Shown here piece after piece: positions 25,507 to 35,017 of a DNA stretch of 45,447 nucleotides. Location of the stretch: the NCBI GenBank assembly GCA_030849065.1, contig JASAON010001515.1, positions 1-45,447 of the forward strand, written 5' to 3'. The stretch's first letter is position 1. Every line of letters starts with the position of its first letter. Below the pieces are notes generated by a model, which searched no databases, was not told the DNA's origin, and saw only the letters and a list, made by a program, of their open reading frames with translations. This DNA is from Jaenimonas drosophilae. Taxonomy: Eukaryota; Euglenozoa; Kinetoplastea; Trypanosomatida; Trypanosomatidae. A program made the position numbers and the translations under genes.

Positions 25507-27849
25507 ATGCGCGGCATTTGGTCCTTACTACCGCAAGCGCGGCTCTCCCCCTCTGGTAGAGTCTGGTCGAGTAGCGTAAGCCTCCAATCAGCCGCATGCT
25601 TGGGGCACCATGCATACCGTAGATCCAATGAGACTGGTCACCACGCTGTTCGCATAGAGGGCCTTGCTGGTTGCAGTGTCTTGGGAAGCTTCTATGCTTC
25701 CAGAACCCAAAGCGTTTCTGTGGGCATGTGCCAGGCAGGGCGTGCCCTACACCACACGTGCGCTACCTTTCATACACGGTCGGCACGCTGCCTCGACTCT
25801 CTCAAACCCAGCGATGCTCGCAAGACGCCAACAAGCTTGGCGGAACACAGTGCGAGTACCTCCACCAACGAAGATGCAGGCCCCATATCCTCCCAAGCGA
25901 TTCCACCGCCCGCGGCGGCGAAAGTTACTCCCGCTCCTTCAGTGGATCAGCCGCCAAAGGGCCGCCGTGACGGCATCTTCATCTCCGAGGATACCTCTGA
26001 CATCCCCATCCGCCGCGTGTTGGGTAAGGTTTGGTCCTACCTGTGGCCTAGAGGGGAGTGGAAGATCCAGGCACTTGTGGCGGGGAGTGTGTTGTGCGTG
26101 CTCTCTGCCAAGGGGCTGAAGGTGGCAGTTCCGTTTTGGTTCAAGTCGATTGTGGATGCCTTGGCTCCGATCTCCATCGGGACGACTGGTGTTGCCGCCA
26201 CGGAGGTTGCGGCTAACTTGGGACCAATGAGCATCGGTGTATTCGGTTGTGTGGTGGCCTACGGGTTGTGCCGCATCACCTCCTCCATTGCCGAGGAGCT
26301 GAAGTCTGTCCTGTTTGCTCCCGTGGGCGGTCATGCCTCCACCGTGTTGGCGATGGAAATGTTCAACAAGCTGCACCAGCTGGATCTTCAGTTTCACCTC
26401 AATCGGGAAACGGGCGTCCTCAGCAAAGACCTCGACCGTGGGAGCCGTGCCTTTTGGACCCTCGCCTATGCCTTGTTGTTTATGGTTCTCCCTACCTCGT
26501 TTGAGATGGTGCTGGTCTGCGGTGCGTTGCACACGCAAGCGGGGCCACAGTTCATTGCCATCGCTCTCATTGCGGTGGCGTCCTATATAGGCTGGACCAT
26601 TGTGGTTACCAATTGGCGAGCCAAGTTCCGAACAAAGTACAACGCTCTGGACAGTCGGGTTGGGGGTCTCACTGTGGACTCTCTCTTGAACTACGAAACG
26701 GTGAAGTACTTTGGAGCGGAGAAGTTTGAGGAACAGCGCATTTTTTCAGAGACAAAGGCCATGAATGCGCAGCTGGTGAAGCTGGACCAGACTATTGCCA
26801 TCCTCAACTTTGGCCAGCAGGCCATCTTCGTCAGCGCTGCAGTTCTCAGCCTTTACCTGGCAACTTGCGGTGCCCTTGCCGGTGCCATGACTGTTGGTGA
26901 CTTGGTGCTGGTTGATGCGCTTCTCCTGCAGTTGTACATGCCGTTGAGCTTCCTCGGAATGATTTACCGCGAGGTACAGAGCTCGACACAAAACATGCAG
27001 GCAATGATTGCCCTGCTGGATGAGAAACCATCCATCATTGAGCGATCCGATGCGAAGCCTTTTGTCTATCACAATGGAACAATTGAGCTGAAGCATGTAT
27101 CCTTTGAGTACGCCAAGGCTCCTGGTCGTTCCGTGCTGAGGGACCTCTCCCTGACAATTCCTGGAGGAAAGACGGTGGCCTTTGTGGGCCCTTCAGGAAG
27201 CGGGAAGAGCACCATCTTTCGCCTGCTCTTCCGTTTCTACGAGCCGTCCTCGGGTTCCATTGTGCTAGACGGGCAGCCGCTCCACGAGATACAACTCGCC
27301 AGTATGCGTAAGCACATTGGTGTGATTCCCCAAGATACGGTTCTCTTCAACGAATCCATTCGGTACAACATTCTCTACGGCCGCATGTCGGCAACGGAGG
27401 AGGAAATGGTCACTGCCGCCAAGAAGGCTAGCCTCCACACCACCATCACTCGCATGCCCGAGGGCTATGACTCATCGGTGGGCGAACGAGGGTTGAAGTT
27501 GTCTGGTGGGGAGAAGCAGCGGGTGGCCATCGCGCGAGTGATCCTGGCCGACCCACCCATCCTCCTGGCAGATGAGGCCACGTCGGCCTTGGATAGCAGC
27601 ACCGAGGTTGGGGTCATGGAAACGCTGCGAAGTGCGTCCCGGGATGGACCTCCACGCACCATTATTCTCATTGCCCACCGCTTGACAACGGTGAAGTCGG
27701 CGGACATCATTTTTGTGCTCGATGGCCGTGGTGGCATTGCGGAGCAGGGAACCCACGAAGAGCTGTTGGCCAAGTGCGGGCTGTACCGCCACATGTGGCT
27801 AGAACAACAGCGGCAACATCCACTCCCTGCCAATTCTGCGCGAAAGTGA
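25507..27849 (+). CDS. ATM1: Mitochondrial half-type ABC transporter ATM1/ABCB7
   Basis: This 780-residue protein has one membrane domain and one ATPase domain. The first 150 residues are Ser/Arg-rich with few acidic residues, a likely mitochondrial presequence. Six helices occupy about residues 190-500; the segment around NRETGVLSKDLDRGSRAF is typical of ATM1/ABCB7. The ATPase domain has Walker A GPSGSGKST from 561, signature LSGGE at 665-669, Walker B LLADE ending at 690, and the H-loop histidine at 724. ATM1 sits in the inner membrane and exports a glutathione-linked sulfur compound needed for cytosolic Fe-S cluster assembly and iron sensing. The start ATG at 25507 is the first in frame; the open frame upstream starts only with TTG. 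Confidence 0.92.
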   Translation: MRGIWSLLPQARLSPSGRVWSSSVSLQSAACLGHHAYRRSNETGHHAVRIEGLAGCSVLGSFYASRTQSVSVGMCQAGRALHHTCATFHTRSARCLDSLKPSDARKTPTSLAEHSASTSTNEDAGPISSQAIPPPAAAKVTPAPSVDQPPKGRRDGIFISEDTSDIPIRRVLGKVWSYLWPRGEWKIQALVAGSVLCVLSAKGLKVAVPFWFKSIVDALAPISIGTTGVAATEVAANLGPMSIGVFGCVVAYGLCRITSSIAEELKSVLFAPVGGHASTVLAMEMFNKLHQLDLQFHLNRETGVLSKDLDRGSRAFWTLAYALLFMVLPTSFEMVLVCGALHTQAGPQFIAIALIAVASYIGWTIVVTNWRAKFRTKYNALDSRVGGLTVDSLLNYETVKYFGAEKFEEQRIFSETKAMNAQLVKLDQTIAILNFGQQAIFVSAAVLSLYLATCGALAGAMTVGDLVLVDALLLQLYMPLSFLGMIYREVQSSTQNMQAMIALLDEKPSIIERSDAKPFVYHNGTIELKHVSFEYAKAPGRSVLRDLSLTIPGGKTVAFVGPSGSGKSTIFRLLFRFYEPSSGSIVLDGQPLHEIQLASMRKHIGVIPQDTVLFNESIRYNILYGRMSATEEEMVTAAKKASLHTTITRMPEGYDSSVGERGLKLSGGEKQRVAIARVILADPPILLADEATSALDSSTEVGVMETLRSASRDGPPRTIILIAHRLTTVKSADIIFVLDGRGGIAEQGTHEELLAKCGLYRHMWLEQQRQHPLPANSARK

Positions 27850-28455
27850 TTCACAGAAGGGAGTGGAAGGAACCCCACCGGATGGTGCCGAGGACGTCCT
27901 TAAGTTGATGATGTAAGGGGTGCAGAGACCAGTGTGGTTTCGCGCTGCTTCGTTTTTTTTTTAAAACATTTTTATTTGTGTGTGCTCCAACGAGTGGAAT
28001 CTGGGTGACACACACCATTGCTCTTGCTTGCTCTCTGCGTGTTCCTGACCATCTTGCTTCCACATCGCCAAGTGTGGATGGGAAACTATACCGGAGAAAG
28101 CAGAATGGCTTTTTGCGTACTCCACGTGGTTGAAGGTCCCCTTCACCACACTCCAGCCATGGCATGGCCTTGCGCTGAGATGCTCTTCAATGATGTGCTC
28201 CGCCCCTTCTTGTGTTCTTCATGTTGTTGGGTCAAGCCTGGTGGTTCAGCACGCGCCCATCGACTGCCAGTGTGGCTCTCACCTCCATGTCCGCGTAGGC
28301 GGAAACACCCACCACCATCCAGGCTCCATTGAAACAGGTTTTTTTTTTACAAAGGACTCTCTGTGAACCAACAACAGCACGGTTAGTGACCTCCACAATA
28401 GGAAGTCTTATCTCTCTCCCCTCCCTTATTCGTTGCTCATACGTGAAGCATCACC
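27850..28455. other. Spacer without recognised genes
   Basis: This 606-base spacer has homopolymer T runs (about 27952-27962 and 28339-28348), each followed by AG within about 20 bases of mixed sequence. Short overlapping ORFs on + (28018-28332, 28130-28366) show no family resemblance. The acceptor for the next gene is the tract TCTCTCTCCCCTCCCTTATTCGTTGC, with AG at 28447-28448. Confidence 0.5.
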
Positions 28456-31332
28456 ATGAACCTACTGACAACGCATCACCTCCAGAGCTATGGTGTCGAG
28501 GCGCCGGTAGCATCGCCCAGCACCTGCCTCGCTGCCATCTTTTCCCGCCTCAATAGCCAGTACGGACCACTTCCACGGGCAGAAGCCACAACGGCCGGAG
28601 AGCACGACTTGGTCTTGTTCAGCATCGCAGCAGATCTTTCAACGGTGGCTGCTGCCATGATGGGGTCCGACCAGCAGGCAGGACCCCGAAAGGTAACCTT
28701 GCCCAGCGACTTGTCACAGTCGTGCACACAACTTCTTCTTTCGTTTGAGCACACTTCGTTGGTGCCGTCACTGGAGGAGATGCCTCTCGAGACTGACAAG
28801 CAGGAAGCACCAATGGAAGGGGCAAGCACAGAGGCTTATGCCTCTGTCTTAGAGGATTCTCTCGTTGAAAGAATTTTACAGGAACGAGGTGTGGACGTAC
28901 ATCATCCATCTGCATCCCCACCATGTGAGGGTGTCTGCGCCGAGCGATGCGACATGGCAACTCGACTGAGGTCGGCTGGCATCACCTTTGCACGGCTGCA
29001 GAAACTGAGTGAGGCCTCGTTGCCCAACTCTGGCGGTGCATGGATTCTCGCCCTAAAATGCTCTTCCACTGTGGGCGGGACAGCAGCTACTTCCCCGATG
29101 GAGGCCGACGAAGAACTGCTGACGTTAGGGGCCTTGCTCGACGTGGTGTTTGGCCAGATAATACCGTTGACCCTCCAAGGAGATGGGCCACAGCTGCAAC
29201 TGTGGCTTGATTTACAAGCCCTGGACACCAGCGCGGTGCGGCTTCACACTTCTTTTCAGGTGCTTGCCACACAAATGCTCGTGGCATTTCCCTGGATGAA
29301 GATTATTCACGTCACCCCACCTACGCATCGACCTTCTTCACAGGGTGAGACGATGATGGGCACTGAAGCAACATCCGCAGTACCTGCATCCATGGACGAA
29401 CCAGAGGACGTGAGCACGCACCCCCTTCCGTCTGACGTGCCCCTAGAGAGAGAGCCTGACCATGGTGATGCCGCGATAGTCAGCATCCATGTAGCAACCT
29501 CCACAGAGGTTTCCTTCCTACTTCAATCTTGGCCAGTTGTGCCGCCGCCAGTGGTGCCAAAGTCTGCGAGTGACCTGGATGATGTGCCCCTCTATCAACT
29601 ACATGAGGCTGCTCACGGCATTGACGTGTCGTTGTCTTCCTCATCGTCGGACGACGACGTTCCCATCTTTCGCGATCCCAAGTTGGTTTCGCTTCCCATC
29701 AAGAGTGTGCCGTCTCGGCCTCATCGCACGCCATCCGCACCAACCTCGATGACCTGCTTGGATCTCTCTTCGTCAAGCTCCGATGATGAGGTTCCCATCT
29801 TTCGGGACCCCAAACTAGTTTCCGTGGATGGTTTCCAACCCCTGCCACACTCCATGGCCTGCCTCTTTATAGAGGTACCCGCTGTGGAGATGTTCGAGTA
29901 CCAACTGCGGGAGGCACACTCAACCCTCCGCTACCTCCTCACGGTGTGGTCGGGCATTCACATTGGGGGGCACACGAACTCATGCCTCTTTGTGCCGGCG
30001 GAGAGGAGGCTGATTGTGCTGCTCGTCAGGGATGACGCACAGGTGTACGGCCTGTTACGGTGCTGGGCACGATTTGCGCATCACGACTTCTGCATGGTGG
30101 CGCCGGTCTTTGTTGTGGGTCCATCCATCAAGAAGGGTGCCACTTCTTCTTCTTCTTCTGGCCCCTGTGGCTCCACCGCAGGTGCCAACGATATCAACTC
30201 CCCTGAAGCTGCAAATTTGCTGAGCTTGACGATTCAGCACATTTGCTCAAGCTTCCGTATCTGTGCTCTTGCAAGTCACGCCGTGTGCCCGACGAAGCTC
30301 GGAAAAAGGGCCTTCCGGTCGGCTGCTGGGATACTCCCAAGCCACATTTATGGTTCCAGCCGAACATGCATCAAGCACCTGCACCGCAAGGCGCGGTGGA
30401 TGTGGAAGAGCAGTGACCGCAAGCGGAAGCTTGGCGCGGTTGAGCCGTCGATTGATGAGAGACGTGAGTCTCTCTTTCGAACCCTCTCCCGGTGGAACGG
30501 CCTGGCCAAGGCACTCCTTCGCACTCCGCGCCGCCCAGCGGTGGCCGTCATGTCCATCCCAGGCAAGTTGGTGGATTGCGTCTACGGCCTCGTTCGTCCA
30601 GTCCTGTCGAACGAAGGCTGCCTGGCCACGTACAACCCTCGAGATCGTGAGCGTACTCAATCGGTTCCCCCATGCACCATCGCCTCCTCCACACGAGCGC
30701 TGCTGGTGTCCTCCTTACGTACCTTCTTCACGAAGGAGGTCTTCGACACCGCCGTGAATGTACTGCAGACCTCACAAGGGGACTACGTGACGGACTACTC
30801 CTGCAAGACCATGGGCTACCTCAAGTTTTTGCTCTCTGGTACGGTTCGCCGGTATGTGCAGGTGTCTGTGTTGCTCAACATGGAGATTCTTTGGAGGATG
30901 GAGATCAATAACTTCCCATTATTGCTACCGATCGATGGTAAAGACGCGTCCACTTCGATCCTCTCGTCCATGACGTGCACCTGCCAGCCTCGCTGCTCTG
31001 AACGTATTCCACGCACCATGTCTGGTATGAAGTGTTGCCGCCATATGGCGCAGCTGCTCTTTTTCTTTCTCACCCAGCAGCCGTGGGAGGAAATGCGGTC
31101 TCCATCATCGTGTTCTCCCGTGAAGTTTCGGCAACGCCGGGAGAACAACCAAAGTCAGCCCAAGAAGAAGCGTACGGAGGCCGCCGAAGCGGGTCCATCT
31201 TCACCTTCCCCAGCACCACCATCATCACGATCATCATCATCATCATCATCATCATCACCATCGTCGTCGTCGTCGTCGTCATCGTCACAGTCACAGGAAC
31301 AAGAGGATGCATGGTTGATGAGTGAAGGATAA
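28456..31332 (+). CDS. SWIM zinc-finger protein with Ser-rich tail
   Basis: This 958-residue protein has a C-terminal SWIM finger (CxC at 841/843 and CxH at 861/863), followed by a helix (MAQLLFFFL), as in SWIM domains that bind DNA or protein. The upstream 100 residues are probably its fold. Two near-identical segments, Ser run plus DDDVPIFRDPKLVS and DDEVPIFRDPKLVS, sit at about 393-412 and 437-456. The middle (about 470-560) has a conserved-looking Leu/Val core of unknown type. The tail (about 905-958) is Lys/Arg then Ser-rich, encoded by a TCA/TCG repeat. The overall family is unknown. Nuclear location is inferred from the basic clusters (KKKR) and SWIM domain only. Confidence 0.75.
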   Translation: MNLLTTHHLQSYGVEAPVASPSTCLAAIFSRLNSQYGPLPRAEATTAGEHDLVLFSIAADLSTVAAAMMGSDQQAGPRKVTLPSDLSQSCTQLLLSFEHTSLVPSLEEMPLETDKQEAPMEGASTEAYASVLEDSLVERILQERGVDVHHPSASPPCEGVCAERCDMATRLRSAGITFARLQKLSEASLPNSGGAWILALKCSSTVGGTAATSPMEADEELLTLGALLDVVFGQIIPLTLQGDGPQLQLWLDLQALDTSAVRLHTSFQVLATQMLVAFPWMKIIHVTPPTHRPSSQGETMMGTEATSAVPASMDEPEDVSTHPLPSDVPLEREPDHGDAAIVSIHVATSTEVSFLLQSWPVVPPPVVPKSASDLDDVPLYQLHEAAHGIDVSLSSSSSDDDVPIFRDPKLVSLPIKSVPSRPHRTPSAPTSMTCLDLSSSSSDDEVPIFRDPKLVSVDGFQPLPHSMACLFIEVPAVEMFEYQLREAHSTLRYLLTVWSGIHIGGHTNSCLFVPAERRLIVLLVRDDAQVYGLLRCWARFAHHDFCMVAPVFVVGPSIKKGATSSSSSGPCGSTAGANDINSPEAANLLSLTIQHICSSFRICALASHAVCPTKLGKRAFRSAAGILPSHIYGSSRTCIKHLHRKARWMWKSSDRKRKLGAVEPSIDERRESLFRTLSRWNGLAKALLRTPRRPAVAVMSIPGKLVDCVYGLVRPVLSNEGCLATYNPRDRERTQSVPPCTIASSTRALLVSSLRTFFTKEVFDTAVNVLQTSQGDYVTDYSCKTMGYLKFLLSGTVRRYVQVSVLLNMEILWRMEINNFPLLLPIDGKDASTSILSSMTCTCQPRCSERIPRTMSGMKCCRHMAQLLFFFLTQQPWEEMRSPSSCSPVKFRQRRENNQSQPKKKRTEAAEAGPSSPSPAPPSSRSSSSSSSSSPSSSSSSSSSQSQEQEDAWLMSEG

Positions 31333-31685
31333 ACCCGCACAATCCCAGGAAGTTAAGGATTTGCCGTCGCTGGAACGGTGGTGTTTGTGGAGTACTCGAC
31401 GAGAGAACTCTCAAGGAGATCCACCAATGAACCATCATCACTCACCATCAATCAATCAATCATACCCAGTTCTGGTGTCACATGCTCTTGCGCCAACTCA
31501 TCATTTCAATGTTTTGTGTCTTCCTTCTCATTGCCACTTCCACGTTTTTCTAGCTGCTTCTGCTTAACGTACTTAGCATCTTCATTCTTCATTCTGCGTT
31601 AGCGGGAGGTCGTTGACCCCCCAACCAACCAACAACAACAACAACAACTCTTTTCTTGTTTGTGTCGCGCAGCTGGTTGGGCAAC
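31333..31685. other. Spacer with CAA repeat before the FSH1 fusion gene
   Basis: No gene is seen in this 353-base spacer. A CCAA/CAA repeat lies at about 31619-31648, immediately before a pyrimidine tract. Confidence 0.55.
31649..31672 (+). promoter_or_regulatory. Trans-splice acceptor for the FSH1-RWD-GTPase gene
   Basis: CTCTTTTCTTGTTTGTGTCGCGCAG ends at 31672, and the ATG at 31686 follows after 13 bases. Confidence 0.66.
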
Positions 31686-34403
31686 ATGTCCACGCTACGC
31701 ATTCTTTGTGTGCATGGCTACCAACAGAATGTTGACATCTTTGAGAACCAGCTCAGCAAACTTCGCAAGCACGTCGCCGACGTCGCCACGTTGAGCTTCG
31801 TGGAAGCTCCATTTGCCATTAACCAACAAGAAGGGGAGGAGGTGGTACTGCGGTCGTGGAGCTCGCCCGAGCATGCGCGCGCGGTAAATGAGGATAGTCT
31901 GGAGCTGACGGAAGACAGCAGCGCAACACAGGATGAGCTATACGCGGAGGGAGACCGTGTTCTGGAGGAGGCAATTCGAGCAGGCAGCTATGATGTTCTG
32001 CTTGGCTTCTCTCAAGGCGCGCTGATGGTCTGCCGATTCCTCATGAGGTGTGTTGTGGTCCTGCACTCCGATCCAGCTGCACCAGCTCTTCCTCGTGGAG
32101 TGATTCTCGCCGGCTGCCCAGATCCGCGGCGGGTCTTCTCCGACAGCTCCCTGTTGGAGGCCTATCGAGATGCTTGCTACGGAGGTAGCGGGGCGTGGGA
32201 GGGCGGCTTTCTCGGCGCAGTCCAGTCGCTCCACATCATTGGCTCGCAGGACGCTTTCGTCTCACCCGACGAGAGCATAACCTTTGCGGCGGATTGCGAC
32301 CCCATCTCGGAGATGATCGTTCACGACCACGCCCACAGCATACCCGAGCTCCGACACATTTTGGATTCCATCCACAACTTTCTCGAGCGTGTGACCGTGG
32401 ACGGCGACGGTGCTGCGTGGATGCACTACAACGAAGCACAAGAACAGGAGATTGAAATGATTCGCTCCATGTACGGAGAGGAGTGTGTGCGGCGACGTGG
32501 CTCGCTGCACACACTTACACTTCCTCTTTTTGCCGCGGATGAGATGGCCTCGGTCGTCTCTCCTGAACTCAAGGAGGCCCTGGAGCGCCTGCAGCTCCAC
32601 GTTGTGCTCCCGGCGGCCTACCCCCACGTTCTGCCCGAGATGGAAATCCTACGGGGCCCAGCTTCACACAACGTAGCCTATGAGCGGTGGAGATCGCAGG
32701 CAGTCATGCGTACCATGGACTACTTACGTGAGTCCATTGGCCTTGGGGAGGCCATGCTGATTCCTGGTCTTCTCTTCGCCAACCAGGATGCGACGGAGCA
32801 CCTCGAGATCCTCCACGACGCACTCGATCCGGTGAAGGCGACGGACCGCGCGGGCAGCTCGGAAGAGGAGGAGGATGAGTGGATGGCCGAGACGGAGGAG
32901 CAGCGCATGGATGCCATCTTGGCGGCCGAGGTGGAGGCGGTGAGCCTCGCCAACCAACGCCGCACGTCGGACCCAACGGCCGCGACGGCTGGTGTGGCGG
33001 CACCACACGACAGCTCCGCCCCGCCGCAACTCTCGGGTGGATCATGGAAGCTGACGATTGGCCTGATTGGCAAGCCCAGCGCTGGCAAGAGCACCTTCTT
33101 CAACGCCATCACCGACCCCTCCAACGAGGAGGACCAGGCGCGTGTGGCTGCCTTCCCCTTCACAACCATCGAACCCAATGTGGGGATGGGCTATGGGCCC
33201 GTTCGTTGCCCCTGTGCCTGTCTCACCACATCATCATCATCATCGTCCGCCAACGATGATGCCATCCGTGCTGACTTCGCCAGCTGTGACGCCGAGTACG
33301 GCCATGCCGTCGTCCATGGAGATGGCCACTACCGCCGGCATCCGGTGCGGGTGAAGGATGTGGCGGGTTTGGTGCAAGGGGCCTACCAAGGCAAAGGCAA
33401 GGGCAACGCCTTCCTCAACGACCTCTGCGACGCCGATGTGCTGGTACACGTCGTGGATGGGGCGGCGTCAACCGACGCCGATGGCAGCGCCTGCCCACTC
33501 GGCCAAGGGTCCACCGTGGACGATATTCGTTGGGTGAGGGCAGAGGTTCATAGCTGGATCTACGACAACCTCAAGAGCAAGTGGAGCACCATTGTCCGAC
33601 AACCACCGAAGCTACGAACCATGTTTACGGGCTACCGCAGCTCCCCAGCCTTTGTGGATGGGGTACTTCGTCAGCTCGACATCCACAATGACACCGACCT
33701 GAAGCTGAAGATTCGGTGCTGGAAGCCGGTGGATCTGCATCGGCTCGTGGCCCTCTACATCTACCGCCGATTCCCGCTGGTGGTGGCCCTTAACAAGTCG
33801 GATCTCCCCACCGCGGCGGATGTGGCGGCGCAGCTTCGCTCAACCTACCCGGACGAGTGCTTCATGCCCATGTCGGCACAGGTGGAAACCGACGCCCTTA
33901 CCTTGAGGAAGAAGGGCCTTGTATCCTACAACTCTGGGGAGCATGCCGTGGTGTGGAGCTCGACGCCCAGCGAGGGGCCGACCACCACCAGCAACAAGGA
34001 GGACGCTTCTCGTATTCAGCGGGTGAAGGACTTCTTTGGCCACCATGCTGGTGCCTCTACGGGGGTGCAGGAGGTGCTGGCGGAGGCCATTCGTCGCTGC
34101 GGTGCCGTGTTCGTCTTTCCCGTCGCGGTCTGGCGTCCCGCCATCTCCTCTCTGAAGCACGGTTTTGCGTTCAAGCAGGGTGCCACCGTCGAGGATGTGT
34201 TCTGGACCATGACCTACGCCAAACTCCTCGATGGGAAGTTGGTGCGGTGTGAGGTGATTGACCTCGGTGACAGCTCCAGCCACGACCATGCCGTCAGCAG
34301 CCTTCCCGCATTGCACCAGGTCATGAACTTGAAGCGGCTGGATGTGCTTCCGGCTCACTGTGTTCTTGCTCGAGTACTCGCAACCAAACGACAACTTCAG
34401 TGA
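31686..34403 (+). CDS. Triple fusion: FSH1 serine hydrolase, RWD domain and OBG-like GTPase with TGS end
   Basis: This 905-residue protein carries three modules in one frame. Residues 1-240 match the FSH1/OVCA2 serine hydrolase fold: opening LRILCVHGYQQN, nucleophile S109 in GFSQGA, D189 in GSQDAF and H217 in DHAHSIP. Residues about 250-350 resemble an RWD domain (QEQEIEMIRSMYGEE ... LPAAYPHVLPEMEI). Residues about 455-905 are a YchF/OBG-like GTPase of the Ygr210 type: G1 GKPSAGKST at 462-470, DVAGLV at 558-563, and NKSD at 703-706. A TGS-like end follows (AFKQGATVEDVFWTMTYAKLLDGKLV). All catalytic and nucleotide-binding residues seem intact. OBG-like GTPases act near ribosomes, and RWD domains bind translation factors. 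The role of the hydrolase is unknown. Confidence 0.88.
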   Translation: MSTLRILCVHGYQQNVDIFENQLSKLRKHVADVATLSFVEAPFAINQQEGEEVVLRSWSSPEHARAVNEDSLELTEDSSATQDELYAEGDRVLEEAIRAGSYDVLLGFSQGALMVCRFLMRCVVVLHSDPAAPALPRGVILAGCPDPRRVFSDSSLLEAYRDACYGGSGAWEGGFLGAVQSLHIIGSQDAFVSPDESITFAADCDPISEMIVHDHAHSIPELRHILDSIHNFLERVTVDGDGAAWMHYNEAQEQEIEMIRSMYGEECVRRRGSLHTLTLPLFAADEMASVVSPELKEALERLQLHVVLPAAYPHVLPEMEILRGPASHNVAYERWRSQAVMRTMDYLRESIGLGEAMLIPGLLFANQDATEHLEILHDALDPVKATDRAGSSEEEEDEWMAETEEQRMDAILAAEVEAVSLANQRRTSDPTAATAGVAAPHDSSAPPQLSGGSWKLTIGLIGKPSAGKSTFFNAITDPSNEEDQARVAAFPFTTIEPNVGMGYGPVRCPCACLTTSSSSSSANDDAIRADFASCDAEYGHAVVHGDGHYRRHPVRVKDVAGLVQGAYQGKGKGNAFLNDLCDADVLVHVVDGAASTDADGSACPLGQGSTVDDIRWVRAEVHSWIYDNLKSKWSTIVRQPPKLRTMFTGYRSSPAFVDGVLRQLDIHNDTDLKLKIRCWKPVDLHRLVALYIYRRFPLVVALNKSDLPTAADVAAQLRSTYPDECFMPMSAQVETDALTLRKKGLVSYNSGEHAVVWSSTPSEGPTTTSNKEDASRIQRVKDFFGHHAGASTGVQEVLAEAIRRCGAVFVFPVAVWRPAISSLKHGFAFKQGATVEDVFWTMTYAKLLDGKLVRCEVIDLGDSSSHDHAVSSLPALHQVMNLKRLDVLPAHCVLARVLATKRQLQ

Positions 34404-35017
34404 GAACCCCCCAGCCAATAATGTGTGCGTGTTTGCTAGTGTCCGTGCGGAAGAAAGGAATATTGCCTGGACATGAACCTGCGCGCTGACCACCACCTTC
34501 TGCTTGATGGATCAGAAGATGTGGTGCTCCATCCAAGCTCCCCCCTTCACTTCCTTTGAGAAAATCTATCCTTCGTGTTTGCGCGTATATTGCTCTTCTG
34601 TGGATGATGTGCTGTCTCCCACACATTGGACCTCTCCCTCTCTGTTGCTACTCATCATCATCATCATCATCATCATCCCCACCTCCCTCTCTTCATGCAT
34701 CTTTTCAGTGTTGTTTTGGCTAGTTTATAGAGCCTGGTGGTTGTGCCTCTTATTGGTGCGCTTCCCCCACACACAACAACATCCCGCAGATCTCCTCCTT
34801 CTCCTTTCGTGCACACCGTGCGACTAGAGCAGTGTGTGGCGCGTCAGTTGGCCGGGGAGATTGTGAAGGAATCCTTTTCTTTTCTTCTTCTATTTTTCAT
34901 TTCTTTTTTTTTTGTTGTCGCCAGCAAACATCCTCTGTGTTTGTAGAGCTGACCCACCACTTCGAGTGCGTGTTAGGAACCAAGTGCTCTCTCGGCACTC
35001 TACACACACACACGTGA
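34404..35017. other. Spacer with TCA repeat, acceptor near its end
   Basis: No gene is seen in this 614-base spacer. A TCA/ATC repeat is at about 34650-34676. The strong acceptor tract lies at 34870-34924. Confidence 0.55.
34870..34924 (+). promoter_or_regulatory. Trans-splice acceptor for the 2146-residue gene
   Basis: A tract of about 50 pyrimidine-rich bases (AATCCTTTTCTTTTCTTCTT and onward, then a long T run) ends GTCGCCAG at 34924, 93 bases before the ATG at 35018. A further AG is at 34945-34946. Confidence 0.75.

Noticed and set aside
25119..25559. 146-codon ORF upstream of ATM1
   Set aside because: It lacks an ATG at its beginning, overlaps the ATM1 start in another frame, and reads as Ser/Leu-rich translation of pyrimidine-rich spacer.
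25939..26538. 199-codon ORF on the - strand in ATM1
   Set aside because: Antisense to the membrane domain of a gene with intact ABC motifs.
32262..34496. Several - strand ORFs within the FSH1-RWD-GTPase gene
   Set aside because: They are antisense shadows of a GC-biased gene whose + frame holds complete catalytic and GTPase motifs.
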